From Planctomycetota bacterium (GTDB lineage Bacteria > Planctomycetota > UBA11346), in the NCBI GenBank assembly GCA_016745075.1, contig JADGDD010000010.1:1-64000 (forward strand): 64,000 bases of DNA. Direction: 5' to 3'. A model generated the notes under the pieces. That model ran no database searches, was not told the DNA's origin, and worked only from the letters and a program-made list of their open reading frames with translations. This document shows, piece after piece, positions 52,251 through 62,103 of the stretch (the first letter of the stretch is position 1; each line of letters opens with the position of its first letter). A program made the translations under genes and the position numbers.

Positions 52251-54737
52251 TTATTCAGTCCACATAAAGGTTTGCAAGGAAGCGGGTTTCAAACTAATGG
52301 TGCTACCGCTTTCGATGGTGCCAAGATCAAGTTCTTCTATAACAACGCTAATTTCTCCGTTGCCAACATCGTATTCGTTGTTGTCGGTCCAGTGTTCTGG
52401 AGCAAGGCGTTTGGATGTTACGGCCGTGGCCGTGGTAGGTAGATTAAGGGTAACGTCCTGTGCGTTTTCTAGATCAAAGTTTATTAGAATGAGTGAACGC
52501 TTGTTGCCATCTTTGAAGCTATATGAGTACACGTAAGGGCGCGTTTCTTCGGTTACTTCTTTTTGTGCTTTTTTCTTTCCTTCAACTTTTATTTTTTTTG
52601 CACCGGCGAAAGCACCTTTACCAACAAAGGTTGGTTGTCCTTCGGCATGGGTGGTTTCAACCATATCACCAGCCATGGCTTCATTGATTATGGAGAAAGC
52701 AAGACCCATAGGGCGGAAGCGTTCTTGGCCTTTGGTCATGTTTAAAACAGAGCCCCAGAGACGAACATAAAAATAATTACCACGGAATGTGAAGTGACAA
52801 ATGTCTCGCATGCCAAAATCTTTAATGAGACGAAGCATGTGGTTGAAGTGGGCGGCAGCGGCAGGAACAGTGGTGACAAAGGTATTGACGTAATCACGAA
52901 CTTCTGGGTGTTTAACCCGCTTCTCTGGTTTATTGTATTCCACATCTCCACCGGTGAGGTGCCAGCTCATTTCATACACAGAAAATTCGACATCGTATTT
53001 TTTGCTTACGTCCATTTGCCGTTGCATGCTACGGTATTCACAGCTTTTCATTGGATAGGCCATGGCGTAACGGGCAAAATCTTCCTTGCTTGGCCAGTTT
53101 TTCATATCATCAACATACAGGTGATGCATTTGATATGGACCAATAGCATAACGGTCTGCATTCGGTGCATGACCGAGTACTGAATCAGACATGCCAGAGG
53201 AATAGTTTTGTCCGGCTGCGTGGCAGACAATGTTGTCTTTGTAATATGGTGAGGATTTAATTTGGGCAAAAATATCGTGCCAGTAATCTGCGCCATTGTA
53301 GCCGCCAGCAATAAAGCCAAACATTACGTTCCACGCTTCATTACCAACTTCAACGTGAATGCGCTTGAGGCTTTCCGTCCACGGTTTGGGATGGCCATGT
53401 TTAATACGCATGTCGCCACCCTTGGTGCCAGCAGGTCCACCGATGTATTCCATAAATAGATCAACATCTTCAGGGTAGAGTGTTCCAGGAATAGAACACC
53501 ACGGTTCTGTACCGATGTATTCGGCTAAGGTATATACATCTGGCAGGCTCCATGTTGATGATTTGCGTAGGCTAATAGGACCGGCTGGCTTAACGATATT
53601 ATTGGTTGAGCGGAGCGATTCCATTTTTGGCGATAAACGTTCTTCCATGGTGCCGCCCATCATCAATTGACGGATGATACCAGGTTTCAGTGTTTTTAAG
53701 GTATTGACGTATTCATCATTAAAAATGGTTGGATTTTCATATTCAACATCTTTGGTGCAATAAAAATCATCAAAAAGTACACGGCCACCAGCGGCTGTTG
53801 CTTGAACAGAAAGGATTAATGGTTTGCCTTCGCCCATAGGGTAGCCGCTGAGAGGTAGTGTTACAGAATATTCCTTCCACTCTTTGGTAAGAACGATATT
53901 TTCTGTTGGGGCACCTTTTATAGGGCTCAAGCCAATGGTTAAGGTTGATGCATCATCAAGAGCCTTTGCTTTAAAGTTCACGATCCAATTGCCATCAAGG
54001 TTAATGTATTGGCTATTACCGATACCATTTTTGAAGAAAGAAGTAAATTTCCCTGTTCTAGTTTCTTCGCCTGTTTTTTTATCAAATGTGGTTTGTTCAA
54101 CCGTTGCATCGAGCATCAAAGCAGAATAGCCAAAGCCACCAGGGAAAAGGTCGTCATGAACCAATTTGACATTGTTACTCATCCAGTGGCCAGGAGTTTG
54201 TCCGGTGCAGCCTTCAGTTTTGCTGTTATCTTTTTCAAGCATTAAACCCATTTTAGGGATGGAAGCTCCATCTGGTAATTTGATGGGTTTGTCAAAAAGA
54301 AACTTCATAAAGCGTTTGGTTTGGCCTTTATTGTAAAGATCGTAGTCTTCAAAGGTGAATCCGGTAACGGTTCGTTGTTCGCCTTTAGCGGGGCCAGAGA
54401 CCAGCGTTACGGTAGCGCCAACAACAATGGGCTCCATTTTGAGTTTTGGCCACCATTTTTTGTAGCTATCTTCTTTAACGTATTCCGTTATGAAGCCATC
54501 TTCAAACAAAACCCCTTGATGAATTTGACGGTAGATGGTGCCTTCAAAATTTTCAGAGAAGTATACTTTATCTGTACGTACGCTCCAGATTGAACCACCA
54601 CCAGCTTGGCTAATGTTGATACCAAGCGGAGAGACATCTGTGTGTAGGATCGTATCAGAGACGGTAATGTCAGTTGCAGCAGAGATGGACTGTAAGCCAG
54701 CAAGCGCAAGTCCAAGAGCGTAAGCCATTGTTTTCAT
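52251..54737 (-). CDS. Secreted clan GH-A glycoside hydrolase, alpha-L-arabinofuranosidase-like
   Basis: An 828-residue protein with a signal peptide (residues 1-20, ending ISAAT). The N-terminal 330 residues are mostly beta-sandwich (TASGGR-like carbohydrate-binding region with VLFDDFYCTKDVEY at its end). The catalytic barrel follows, with acid/base glutamate in HVEVGNEAWNVMFG (about residue 463) and probable nucleophile in FSVYEMSWHLTGG (about residue 589); this pairing is typical of clan GH-A families such as GH51 and GH39. The C-terminal 130 residues are a beta-sandwich. It would act on polysaccharide or glycan outside the cytoplasm. It is the last member of a sigma/FecR-FGE-propeller group on the minus strand; specificity is uncertain. 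Confidence 0.75.
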   Translation of the reverse strand: MKTMAYALGLALAGLQSISAATDITVSDTILHTDVSPLGINISQAGGGSIWSVRTDKVYFSENFEGTIYRQIHQGVLFEDGFITEYVKEDSYKKWWPKLKMEPIVVGATVTLVSGPAKGEQRTVTGFTFEDYDLYNKGQTKRFMKFLFDKPIKLPDGASIPKMGLMLEKDNSKTEGCTGQTPGHWMSNNVKLVHDDLFPGGFGYSALMLDATVEQTTFDKKTGEETRTGKFTSFFKNGIGNSQYINLDGNWIVNFKAKALDDASTLTIGLSPIKGAPTENIVLTKEWKEYSVTLPLSGYPMGEGKPLILSVQATAAGGRVLFDDFYCTKDVEYENPTIFNDEYVNTLKTLKPGIIRQLMMGGTMEERLSPKMESLRSTNNIVKPAGPISLRKSSTWSLPDVYTLAEYIGTEPWCSIPGTLYPEDVDLFMEYIGGPAGTKGGDMRIKHGHPKPWTESLKRIHVEVGNEAWNVMFGFIAGGYNGADYWHDIFAQIKSSPYYKDNIVCHAAGQNYSSGMSDSVLGHAPNADRYAIGPYQMHHLYVDDMKNWPSKEDFARYAMAYPMKSCEYRSMQRQMDVSKKYDVEFSVYEMSWHLTGGDVEYNKPEKRVKHPEVRDYVNTFVTTVPAAAAHFNHMLRLIKDFGMRDICHFTFRGNYFYVRLWGSVLNMTKGQERFRPMGLAFSIINEAMAGDMVETTHAEGQPTFVGKGAFAGAKKIKVEGKKKAQKEVTEETRPYVYSYSFKDGNKRSLILINFDLENAQDVTLNLPTTATAVTSKRLAPEHWTDNNEYDVGNGEISVVIEELDLGTIESGSTISLKPASLQTFMWTE

Positions 54738-54834
54738 AGAGTTTATACCTTTCCTGACGATGAAGCACCGTCTTTAATCAATAGGGAGCTGTAATATATA
54801 TCCCCAGACCTTGTAAATATGACAGTTTTTTTAG

Positions 54835-56073
54835 TTATGGAGCAGTAAGTGCATATACACTGCCTGCCTTGGTAGCGACATAGACATACTTGTCTGAAAT
54901 CCATGGCGAGGAGAAAATAGGGCCATCGCAACTAAAACTCCATTGTTCTTTGCCTGTATCGGTATGAAGAGCACGCAGTTCGCCATCATCGCAACCAAAG
55001 ATCACAAGATTGGACGGGGCTGCAACCGAAGGGTCAGAGAGACAGGAGGCGGAATATTTTTTCATCCATGTTGCGCTGCCGTCTTTTGTTGAGGCAGCAA
55101 CAAACTTACCATCCATACGTCCTGCATACACCAAACCATTATATGGTGTTGGACAACTTTGAGCAATCAATTCATTATCGTCGACTTGTTTATCGAGTAA
55201 AAAATTATTCCAAATACGTCCACGTTGTCCTGAGGGCGCACTGCCTGTATGGTCTGGGTGATATTTATTGAGGTTACGAGTGACGTTGAAATAAATACTA
55301 CCATCAACATCAATAGCGGGCGTTTTGAAAAAGTAGACACCAGCGCCATTCACAAATGGACCGTTGGAACGCCAATTAGTGCGAGCCGTTGCATAATCAT
55401 AGGCAAAACAATACCCCCAGTTCATGGTGCCTGTGCCATAAAACTCTTTATCTGTTCCTACCAGCGAAGAAAATTCCATGGGAGTATTTTTCGTGATAGT
55501 GTATATTTTTTTACCCGTCGTAAAATCACAGGCAACTATCTCTTCACCAACCACACTGAAAACATTACCATAAGCAATAGTTGGAGAGCTGCGGGTAGGG
55601 GATTTTCTTTTCTTAGGAGTATAGGCCCACTGTTCTTCGCCCGTTACTGTATGCAAAGACAGTAGTTGACCCTTTACGGTCGTGAAGAACACGCTCTCAT
55701 TGGCAACACAAGCAGAGGAGTCAACGCCACCATCAACTTCATAGAGCCACCGTTCACTACCATCTTCTGTATTAAGCGCATGGATACCTGCGGGGCTGCC
55801 AATATAGAGGGTGTCCTGTAACACCACTGGAGACGACTGAATAGTGCCGCCCAGTTGTACTGTCCAAAGTGCTTCGGGAGTTGTGGTTACTCCACTTGCC
55901 TGAAAAACCCCGCTGCGTCGTTGGTTAGCGCGATACATAGCACCGTCTGTAATGGTAACGCCTTCGTGTGTTGATTTTTCTTTCTCGGCGCTTATCCCCA
56001 TTGTGGATAAAGAGCTTACCAGAGTAAGGCCAATGAGTATGTTGCGATGAACGCTCTTTGTAAATATATTCAT
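54835..56073 (-). CDS. Secreted PQQ-type beta-propeller repeat protein
   Basis: A 412-residue protein with an N-terminal signal segment (about residues 10-29, ending GISAEK). The rest is built of seven or eight repeats with the PQQ-like propeller motif AxxGxxxW: ALWTVQLGGTIQSSPVVLQDTLYIGS, GSERWLYEVDGGVDSSACV, GEEQWAYTPKKRKSPTRSSP, GKEQWSFSCDGPIFSSPWISDKYVYVAT. Such proteins bind ligands or assemble outer-membrane machinery (BamB-like); PQQ itself is not expected. The ATG overlaps the stop of the FGE-domain gene by 4 bases, so they are co-translated. The 97-base gap to the hydrolase gene has no clear feature. Confidence 0.85.
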   Translation of the reverse strand: MNIFTKSVHRNILIGLTLVSSLSTMGISAEKEKSTHEGVTITDGAMYRANQRRSGVFQASGVTTTPEALWTVQLGGTIQSSPVVLQDTLYIGSPAGIHALNTEDGSERWLYEVDGGVDSSACVANESVFFTTVKGQLLSLHTVTGEEQWAYTPKKRKSPTRSSPTIAYGNVFSVVGEEIVACDFTTGKKIYTITKNTPMEFSSLVGTDKEFYGTGTMNWGYCFAYDYATARTNWRSNGPFVNGAGVYFFKTPAIDVDGSIYFNVTRNLNKYHPDHTGSAPSGQRGRIWNNFLLDKQVDDNELIAQSCPTPYNGLVYAGRMDGKFVAASTKDGSATWMKKYSASCLSDPSVAAPSNLVIFGCDDGELRALHTDTGKEQWSFSCDGPIFSSPWISDKYVYVATKAGSVYALTAP

Positions 56074-59000
56074 TGTCCAAACTCCACATAGGTAGAAGGA
56101 TCTGCTTTCAAATATTGAATAATAATTTCATCGGCTAGTGGTCTCAGCCCATCGCGTGGGTGGGTGCCAGCATCACAACGAACTACGCGAAAGCCAACGT
56201 CTTGATAATAATGGGTATTATCGCTAGCTGGGGAAGAGTTTATACCAACGCCATGAGTACCGTTGAGATCGAAGCCACCATAGAGATAGGATGGTCCACT
56301 AACGAGTATATTATTTTTATGTGGTCCATACATTTTTTTGGATTGATTGTAGCACCAAAAGGCGCTGTGAAGCGGGTTATCAAGATCACGAGCATAGGAT
56401 CGAACTTTATTTTTTTTGCCATCGTTGCTCCAAGACCATTCAAAGACATTGCCTTGTATATCATAAAGCCCAAAGCCATTTGCTTTTTTCAAACCAACGG
56501 GATGTGTACGGCCCTGAGCATTTGCAGCATTCCACATATAGTCGCCAGCCTGTTCTTTATCATCACCCCACGGGTAGTCGCTGGTGCTGCCGCCCCGAGC
56601 GGCATAATCAAATTCTGATGCGGTTGGTAAACGATAGCCGTCACCATCCCAAGTAACAAAAATACGAGGGTTTGCAAACGAGGAATTTAAGTATTGTGAG
56701 AAGGGCGGTTCCATTTGAATATATTCCCAGCCATGCATTTTGATGGGGCGATAGGCAAATGATTGGCGCACAACGGTGGTGCATGATTCGTCGTAATAAT
56801 ACATGGGTGTCCGGCCTTCCATTTCAGAAAGAGCGTTACACCAAGTGAGCATGTCCCACCATTGTATATGGGTGACGGGCTCATCTGGGCTGTGGATGAA
56901 ATTAAAGAAATACATACTGCCCATATCACCATTCTTGCAGAAGGTGTAGCCGTGGGCTTCGGCCCATTGACGAACGGTTTTCCACTGGTCATAGGTTGTG
57001 CCGGTCTCTGCCATAAACATGGCGGCAATCTGTACGGTTTTTTTATCATGACGAACAAAGCTACCTGCGGGAAGAGCAACGGTTGTAACAGGGCCTTCTG
57101 CAACCGTCTCTGCTTGCTGTACCGCACCGATGGTATCTGTTTGCGTAAATTGTAATTGTGGAATTTCAGCGGGTAGATCACAAATTTGTGTGGGTGTTGT
57201 TAAACCTGCATCACGGCAGACGAGCCGCAAACCAATAGCTCCAGTTCCTTTATACGGTTTGTCGCCATACGGTGACATTGCTTCTGTGGTAAAGGCACCG
57301 CCTAAAGCGGTAACAGGGCCGCTTGTTTCTGGGTCATAAACATCACCAAAGGTCCAACAGTTTTCCCAGACATTGCCAATCATATCATACAGTCCATAAG
57401 CATTGGCTGCATCACGAGCAACTGTGTGTGTGCCATCTGCTGCTGAAGGCTCTGTTTGTTCAATCGGCCCACAGGCGGCCAGCCATTCTGCTGGTGTCGG
57501 TAAGCGGTGTCCATCCGCCGTCCAACGAACATAAACCTTTGGAATAGCTTGTGGAAAATAGGTCGGGTTTTTGAAGTTACGTACTGTTGCTGTGTTGACG
57601 GGAGTGGTGCCATCATCTTCGGTATAATAAGCGTACGTTGCGAGATGGCGATTGCGAAAAACTTCGGTATGTGCTTCATCTACATAATAACAGGGTGTTT
57701 TCCCTTCCATCTCAGAAAGGGTGTTACAGGTTGCTAGCATATCATAAAAGGTGAGGTCGGTCAGTGGCTCATCATGACTGTGTTCACGTTTGCCGTAGGC
57801 CATGCTGCCCATACTCCCTGATTTTTCATAAATATAACGGCTTTCCAAAACATGGTGGCTAGAATCACCATAACGATAAATGTCTTGCCACAGACTATAA
57901 GGCACTTCACAAGTACTTATCATAAATGGTGGCAGCTCAGCGGCAGTAGGTTTAATTTGTTTCATATCTATATTGGGACTGCCTGCTTGTGGTCTATGAA
58001 TAACCGCATCGCATTCAAAACCATACCACTTGCAATGTGTCTGCGCAGGAGAGTCACTTGTTTTTGATAAATACCAACCAACCACCTGTACATCATCAAA
58101 AACAACAGCGCTATAAGTGACACCTTCAGGGTTGTGGTCGATCTTGTAGCCTTCGGGTTGATAGACAGCCCATTTTAATTTAAGTGGATTACGAATGGGT
58201 AAGTACCCTGATTTCTTTTTTAAGTGCTTTGCGTTTCTAAAAGCGTAATCAGGGATGTCTGGTAATATTTCAGAAATATACATGGTATCACCATTTTGAA
58301 CAATATATCGAATATCGTCCCAGCCGTACCAATATCCGCGTGTACACAGAAATGCTAAGCGACTTTGTTCATTAAACGAAACACGGTAATCATCACCATT
58401 GTTCAGGAAGTCTTCTTTTTTCCAGAGCATGGTTACATAGTGGCGCAAAAAACTACCAGCGATTTTTTTATGGCGAGCACCGTTAATTGGGTGATCTTCT
58501 GCTCGTGAATCACGAAAGGGCGGACTATGGTCAGCATTGATGCCCATTTCGTAAGAGAAGTTACCAAGTTTTTTTGGTGTATTATTGGCACAATAAAAGG
58601 TGGTGCCGCCATAAAAAGTAGCACTTTGCCGTTCAGGAAAAACATTGGCAGCAGGCCAGTCCGGAATGCTGTGCGGCACATCCATGCTGTGTACTAAAGA
58701 AAAGACGAAGTCATCAGTTACGTCGCCATCACCGTCTACATCCACTTCATTGGTGATAAGTTGACCAATATCAGTCCAGTTTTTACGCGGTGTGAGTGGA
58801 CCTTTTGCATAGCGCCAACCGCAGGTGTTTCCAAGCCCTCCGTGACCACCATAGCTATGGCGCGTCCATTTACCGCAATAGCTAACAATGCGGCCACTGT
58901 AAGCACCTTCGTTAGCATTGGCAGCGTACTGGGTGTGCCATGGTTGGTTGGTCTGCCGTTCTGTTTTCTTCAGCCACGGTATCTTGGCTAATTCATCAGC

Positions 59001-59084
59001 AGGGTTGGCGTAGGGATATTCAGCGGCAGTGAGCAACGACCCATAAGCGGCTAAGATGAGACAAAAAGACGTATGTCGCAACAT
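56070..59084 (-). CDS. Secreted protein with two formylglycine-generating-enzyme (FGE/SUMF1) domains
   Basis: A 1004-residue protein with a signal peptide (residues 1-20, ending LLTAAEY). Residues about 25-330 have no recognised domain. Two FGE-sulfatase domains follow: one at about 385-640 (WTADGHRLPTPAEWLAAC, NAYGLYDMIGNVWEN) and one at about 675-985 (WDGDGYRLPTASEFDYAARGG, NGFGLYDIQGNVFEW, DVGFRVVRCDAG). Both have the RLPT and GNVxE motifs. The domain can convert Cys to formylglycine in sulfatases or act as ergothioneine-type or unrelated enzymes; the copper-binding Cys pair cannot be confirmed. No sulfatase gene is in the window. It is followed in the same operon by the propeller protein. 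Confidence 0.82.
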   Translation of the reverse strand: MLRHTSFCLILAAYGSLLTAAEYPYANPADELAKIPWLKKTERQTNQPWHTQYAANANEGAYSGRIVSYCGKWTRHSYGGHGGLGNTCGWRYAKGPLTPRKNWTDIGQLITNEVDVDGDGDVTDDFVFSLVHSMDVPHSIPDWPAANVFPERQSATFYGGTTFYCANNTPKKLGNFSYEMGINADHSPPFRDSRAEDHPINGARHKKIAGSFLRHYVTMLWKKEDFLNNGDDYRVSFNEQSRLAFLCTRGYWYGWDDIRYIVQNGDTMYISEILPDIPDYAFRNAKHLKKKSGYLPIRNPLKLKWAVYQPEGYKIDHNPEGVTYSAVVFDDVQVVGWYLSKTSDSPAQTHCKWYGFECDAVIHRPQAGSPNIDMKQIKPTAAELPPFMISTCEVPYSLWQDIYRYGDSSHHVLESRYIYEKSGSMGSMAYGKREHSHDEPLTDLTFYDMLATCNTLSEMEGKTPCYYVDEAHTEVFRNRHLATYAYYTEDDGTTPVNTATVRNFKNPTYFPQAIPKVYVRWTADGHRLPTPAEWLAACGPIEQTEPSAADGTHTVARDAANAYGLYDMIGNVWENCWTFGDVYDPETSGPVTALGGAFTTEAMSPYGDKPYKGTGAIGLRLVCRDAGLTTPTQICDLPAEIPQLQFTQTDTIGAVQQAETVAEGPVTTVALPAGSFVRHDKKTVQIAAMFMAETGTTYDQWKTVRQWAEAHGYTFCKNGDMGSMYFFNFIHSPDEPVTHIQWWDMLTWCNALSEMEGRTPMYYYDESCTTVVRQSFAYRPIKMHGWEYIQMEPPFSQYLNSSFANPRIFVTWDGDGYRLPTASEFDYAARGGSTSDYPWGDDKEQAGDYMWNAANAQGRTHPVGLKKANGFGLYDIQGNVFEWSWSNDGKKNKVRSYARDLDNPLHSAFWCYNQSKKMYGPHKNNILVSGPSYLYGGFDLNGTHGVGINSSPASDNTHYYQDVGFRVVRCDAGTHPRDGLRPLADEIIIQYLKADPSTYVEFGQ

Positions 59085-59138
59085 GAAGGCTCCTTATTAT
59101 ACTACTTTATCTGTAGTGAGGCTTTTGTTACAGAGTTT

Positions 59139-60374
59139 TTACGGTTGAGTTATCCACAAGCGGGCCAGCGCCAAATTCATGTCTTCACGAGAATGAGCGG
59201 TAACATGGTTGCAGGGCCCAGCTTGCCAGTCGGTGCGTTCATCTAAAGACTTGCCTTTACTAACGGCGTTCATGCGAACAAAGCGGGTGAGTGGAATGCG
59301 ATAGGTAACCCAACAGTTCACATGCTCTTCTGGCACAGAGAATGAATATAACACAGCAAGTTCTTGGGCTTGTATGGTGATCTTATTTGACTTACATTTT
59401 AAAATGACGGTTCCAGGATGGTCAACACGAAGCGTTATCGTCATTATTTGAGAGCGGTCTGCTGCCCATAGTGGTTCGTCCTTTGTATCAAAAGCACAAC
59501 TGCGGTATTGTCCTTCTGCAGCAAAAGGCGCTGAATAGACAAAGGGAATGTTTGGTAAATCGTTTACCACTAAACGACGGTGTTCTGGAATCGTTGTAAG
59601 ATTGGCAGACCAGATGTGTTGTTCGGGCTGCTGTGGCATATCGTCATGAAGTAGACCAAGTGCGTGGCTATTGTGTTTATCCATCCACAAGCTGGTGCCA
59701 GCAGACACAGCAATATCTGTCTGCTGTGTTTGGCTAATCGTCACGGCTCCTTGGGCGACAGAAACTAAAGTACCAGCTATGCGTACATCTGTAGTGAGAC
59801 GCGTGCCGAGTATATTCACGGTGCCGTGTGGTGTGTTTACATGCAGTGGGCCATCATGCTGTTTCTGTACAGACAAATCTATTTTTCCCTGAGCGAGTGT
59901 TACTTTTTTACCATTAGGCGTAACGGTGAGCACGGCATTTTCATGCACAGTAACAATGCTGCCATGGGCCGCTTGTAAATGTGCGAGAGCGTTGGTATCG
60001 GTTCTCAGGTGTAGTGAGCCATCCGCAGTGTAGCTGGCATGAGCGCCAGCATCTGTTGATAAAATACGAACAGAACTTGGCAAATTGAGTGCCGCCCACA
60101 ATGTGCAGGCGCATAGGATGAGTGCTGCTGCAACCCAAGTCCAAGCGTGTTTCCGAGGTTGTTTGCTGCGTAGCTGGACAGCAGCCATGATAGAAAGATG
60201 TTGGCGCTGATGGATAGACGCGAGCACTTTGCCAGCAAGTTCATCATCTACGCGCAAGCCTAAGAGCGTCGCTTCTGTTTGAAGGTGACTCTGGACTGCC
60301 TTTTTGTCATCACATTCCATCTGCATGTCACCGTCATCAAGCAAGCCGCTGATCTGCTGTTCGTTTGATGTCAT
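59139..60374 (-). CDS. FecR-domain membrane protein (putative anti-sigma)
   Basis: A 411-residue protein. The cytoplasmic N-terminus (about residues 1-75) is the likely sigma-binding part, only one copy, unlike the duplicated one at 17222. A membrane segment lies at about 78-97. A FecR domain (about 110-240) contains GSIVTVHENAVLTVTPNGKKVTLAQGKIDL and HVNTPHGTVNILGTRLTTDV. The C-terminal 170 residues are beta-rich. The gene overlaps the sigma stop by 4 bases and precedes the FGE, propeller and hydrolase genes. Confidence 0.85.
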   Translation of the reverse strand: MTSNEQQISGLLDDGDMQMECDDKKAVQSHLQTEATLLGLRVDDELAGKVLASIHQRQHLSIMAAVQLRSKQPRKHAWTWVAAALILCACTLWAALNLPSSVRILSTDAGAHASYTADGSLHLRTDTNALAHLQAAHGSIVTVHENAVLTVTPNGKKVTLAQGKIDLSVQKQHDGPLHVNTPHGTVNILGTRLTTDVRIAGTLVSVAQGAVTISQTQQTDIAVSAGTSLWMDKHNSHALGLLHDDMPQQPEQHIWSANLTTIPEHRRLVVNDLPNIPFVYSAPFAAEGQYRSCAFDTKDEPLWAADRSQIMTITLRVDHPGTVILKCKSNKITIQAQELAVLYSFSVPEEHVNCWVTYRIPLTRFVRMNAVSKGKSLDERTDWQAGPCNHVTAHSREDMNLALARLWITQP

Positions 60375-60949
60375 GCCTGCTCCACCTTTCCGAGTATGCA
60401 GTCACGAAGAGTGGAACGAATACGAGACAAGGCTGTACGTAGTGACTGACTACTACGATTGGTTAACAGCGCAATTTCAGCAAAATCTAACCCACGCACA
60501 TAGCGCAGTTCAATCAGTTCAACCGCATGTTCAGATAAATCCTCCCGACAGAGCGCCAAGGCCTCATGCCATTCATCAGCATTATCTTCAAGTTCGTCAC
60601 CTTCAAGTAGGCGGGTAATATGATCACGATAGCGTAGATAATGGCGATTTTTGGTCGACCGTCTACGAAACTCATTTTTTAATTGATTCGTTGCAATGCC
60701 ACGCAGCCATGCGCCAAAAGGCCGGCTGCCGTCATAATGATCGAGCGCAAAATATGCTTCTACAAATATTTGTTGAACCAGTTCGGCAATGCTGTCATGG
60801 TCTGGCAGTGCGAAGCCAATCATACGGGTAATCGTTGATTGATATTTGCGTACAATAAGCGCATAAGCATCGCCATCACCACTGCGAATGCGCGCAAGTA
60901 TATCATCCTCATTGCTGTTCATAGGTTGCCCTCTAAATATGATTAGCAT
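60371..60949 (-). CDS. ECF-type RNA polymerase sigma factor
   Basis: A 192-residue sigma factor. Region 2: DGDAYALIVRKYQSTITRMIGFAL, ELVQQIFVEAYFALDHYDGSRPFGAWLRGIATNQLKNEFRRR. Region 4: LSEHAVELIELRYVRGLDFAEIALLTNRSSQSLRTALSRIRSTLRD. It forms a translationally coupled pair with the following FecR gene and probably regulates the secreted-protein cluster that follows. The 127-base upstream gap also holds the terminator of the dehydrogenase operon. Confidence 0.93.
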   Translation of the reverse strand: MLIIFRGQPMNSNEDDILARIRSGDGDAYALIVRKYQSTITRMIGFALPDHDSIAELVQQIFVEAYFALDHYDGSRPFGAWLRGIATNQLKNEFRRRSTKNRHYLRYRDHITRLLEGDELEDNADEWHEALALCREDLSEHAVELIELRYVRGLDFAEIALLTNRSSQSLRTALSRIRSTLRDCILGKVEQA

Positions 60950-61017
60950 ATCAGGGTGATATGTTACAGAGAATTATAGCTCAGAGGAAGGTACTCTGCA
61001 AGAGAGACCCACGAGGA

Positions 61018-61046
61018 GACCCCGAAAGAAAATATCTTTCGGGGTC
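61018..61046 (-). terminator. Hairpin terminator after the 2-hydroxyacid dehydrogenase gene
   Basis: GACCCCGAAAGA (61018-61029) and its exact complement (61035-61046), loop AAATA. It lies 31 bases downstream of the stop of the minus-strand dehydrogenase gene. The T-run is weak on the minus strand. Confidence 0.75.
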
Positions 61047-61076
61047 AGGATTCGTTAGAGAGAACGTGCAGGGTCT

Positions 61077-62078
61077 TTAGCCATCAAGGCCGGGTAACAT
61101 TCTTTCTACAAGTGGGCATTTCAAATCCTGTTCATTCAAGACCGCTTCGTAGTCATCAATTAACCAAGCAATGCTGCGTTCAACCGAAGACATAATGCCG
61201 CCAGCTTTATGTGGAGTGAGGTAGGTGTTTTTCAACTGACGCAATTCGGATTCGTTTTCTAAAGGTTCTGTATCGAAGACATCCAACGCAGCATAAATTT
61301 CTTCGGCTTTGAGGCGCTCAACAAGGGCGGCGGTATCTACCAAGGCGGCCCGAGAAATGTTGATAAAAATAGAACCTTTCCTGAGTAGGGCGAGCTCGTC
61401 CTTTCCGAGCAAATGTTTTGTACCAGAATTATTAGCAGCACAGACAACAACAATATCAGACTGTACCAAGAGGTTATTGAGTTCACATTTTTCAACAGTG
61501 TGTTGATCAATAATTTCTTGAGGAATAAAAGGGTCGTAAATACGGGTGGTACAATTAAATGGTTTAATAAGCTCATTTAAACGTTGGCCAATACGACCAA
61601 AGCCAATAATACCAACATTTTGGCCTTCTAATTGGCGCTCATCAGGATCAATATCGGCAGGAATGTCTTCCAACCACGATTCTGTACTTGAGCGCATCTG
61701 CATGTGGAAATCACTTACTTTACGCAAGGTCGTCATCATAAGAGTCAGGCCCATTTCAGCAACCGCAGGAGACCAGGCATTACGAGATAAAGAAACAGGA
61801 ATATCGCGTTTGAGTGCTGTCTTGGCATCATTCTGAGCAATATCAATATGGCCACGGAATTGTAAATTTGGTGCGTTATTCAGCAATGTATCATCCAAAC
61901 TGGGCCAAGACCACATCAGCACGGCATCTGCCCAAGCAAGGTCAGCTTCGATTTCTTCTGGTGTATTGGAAGATGTTTGGCGTACCTCGCCAATGGCGTT
62001 TAGGCGGTTCAACACTGGTTTGAGTTGTTTTGTTTTGAAGAAACCTTCAGGTAAATTAACGAGTATTTTTTTGGACAT
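61077..62078 (-). CDS. D-isomer-specific 2-hydroxyacid dehydrogenase family protein
   Basis: About 333 residues from the ATG at 62078, preceded by AAGGA; the open frame extends 20 codons further without RBS. The Rossmann motif is VGIIGFGRIGQRL (about residues 150-162). The catalytic triad of the family is present: Arg in ISRAALVDTAAL, Glu in FDTEPLENE, His in LTPHKAGG. It oxidises a D-2-hydroxyacid or reduces the 2-ketoacid with NAD(P)H; the substrate is unknown. It lies 25 bases after a Gfo/Idh/MocA oxidoreductase gene in one operon under a LacI-type regulator, so a sugar acid route is plausible. Confidence 0.9.
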   Translation of the reverse strand: MSKKILVNLPEGFFKTKQLKPVLNRLNAIGEVRQTSSNTPEEIEADLAWADAVLMWSWPSLDDTLLNNAPNLQFRGHIDIAQNDAKTALKRDIPVSLSRNAWSPAVAEMGLTLMMTTLRKVSDFHMQMRSSTESWLEDIPADIDPDERQLEGQNVGIIGFGRIGQRLNELIKPFNCTTRIYDPFIPQEIIDQHTVEKCELNNLLVQSDIVVVCAANNSGTKHLLGKDELALLRKGSIFINISRAALVDTAALVERLKAEEIYAALDVFDTEPLENESELRQLKNTYLTPHKAGGIMSSVERSIAWLIDDYEAVLNEQDLKCPLVERMLPGLDG

Positions 62079-62103
62079 AATGTATTCCTTGAGAATGTAT
62101 GGT

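Noticed and set aside
59150-59158. TTATCCACA, a perfect DnaA-box sequence (also reversed at 56002-56010 and 39428-39436)
   Set aside because: The three copies are single and far apart, all inside coding sequences; no cluster or AT-rich unwinding region, so no origin call.
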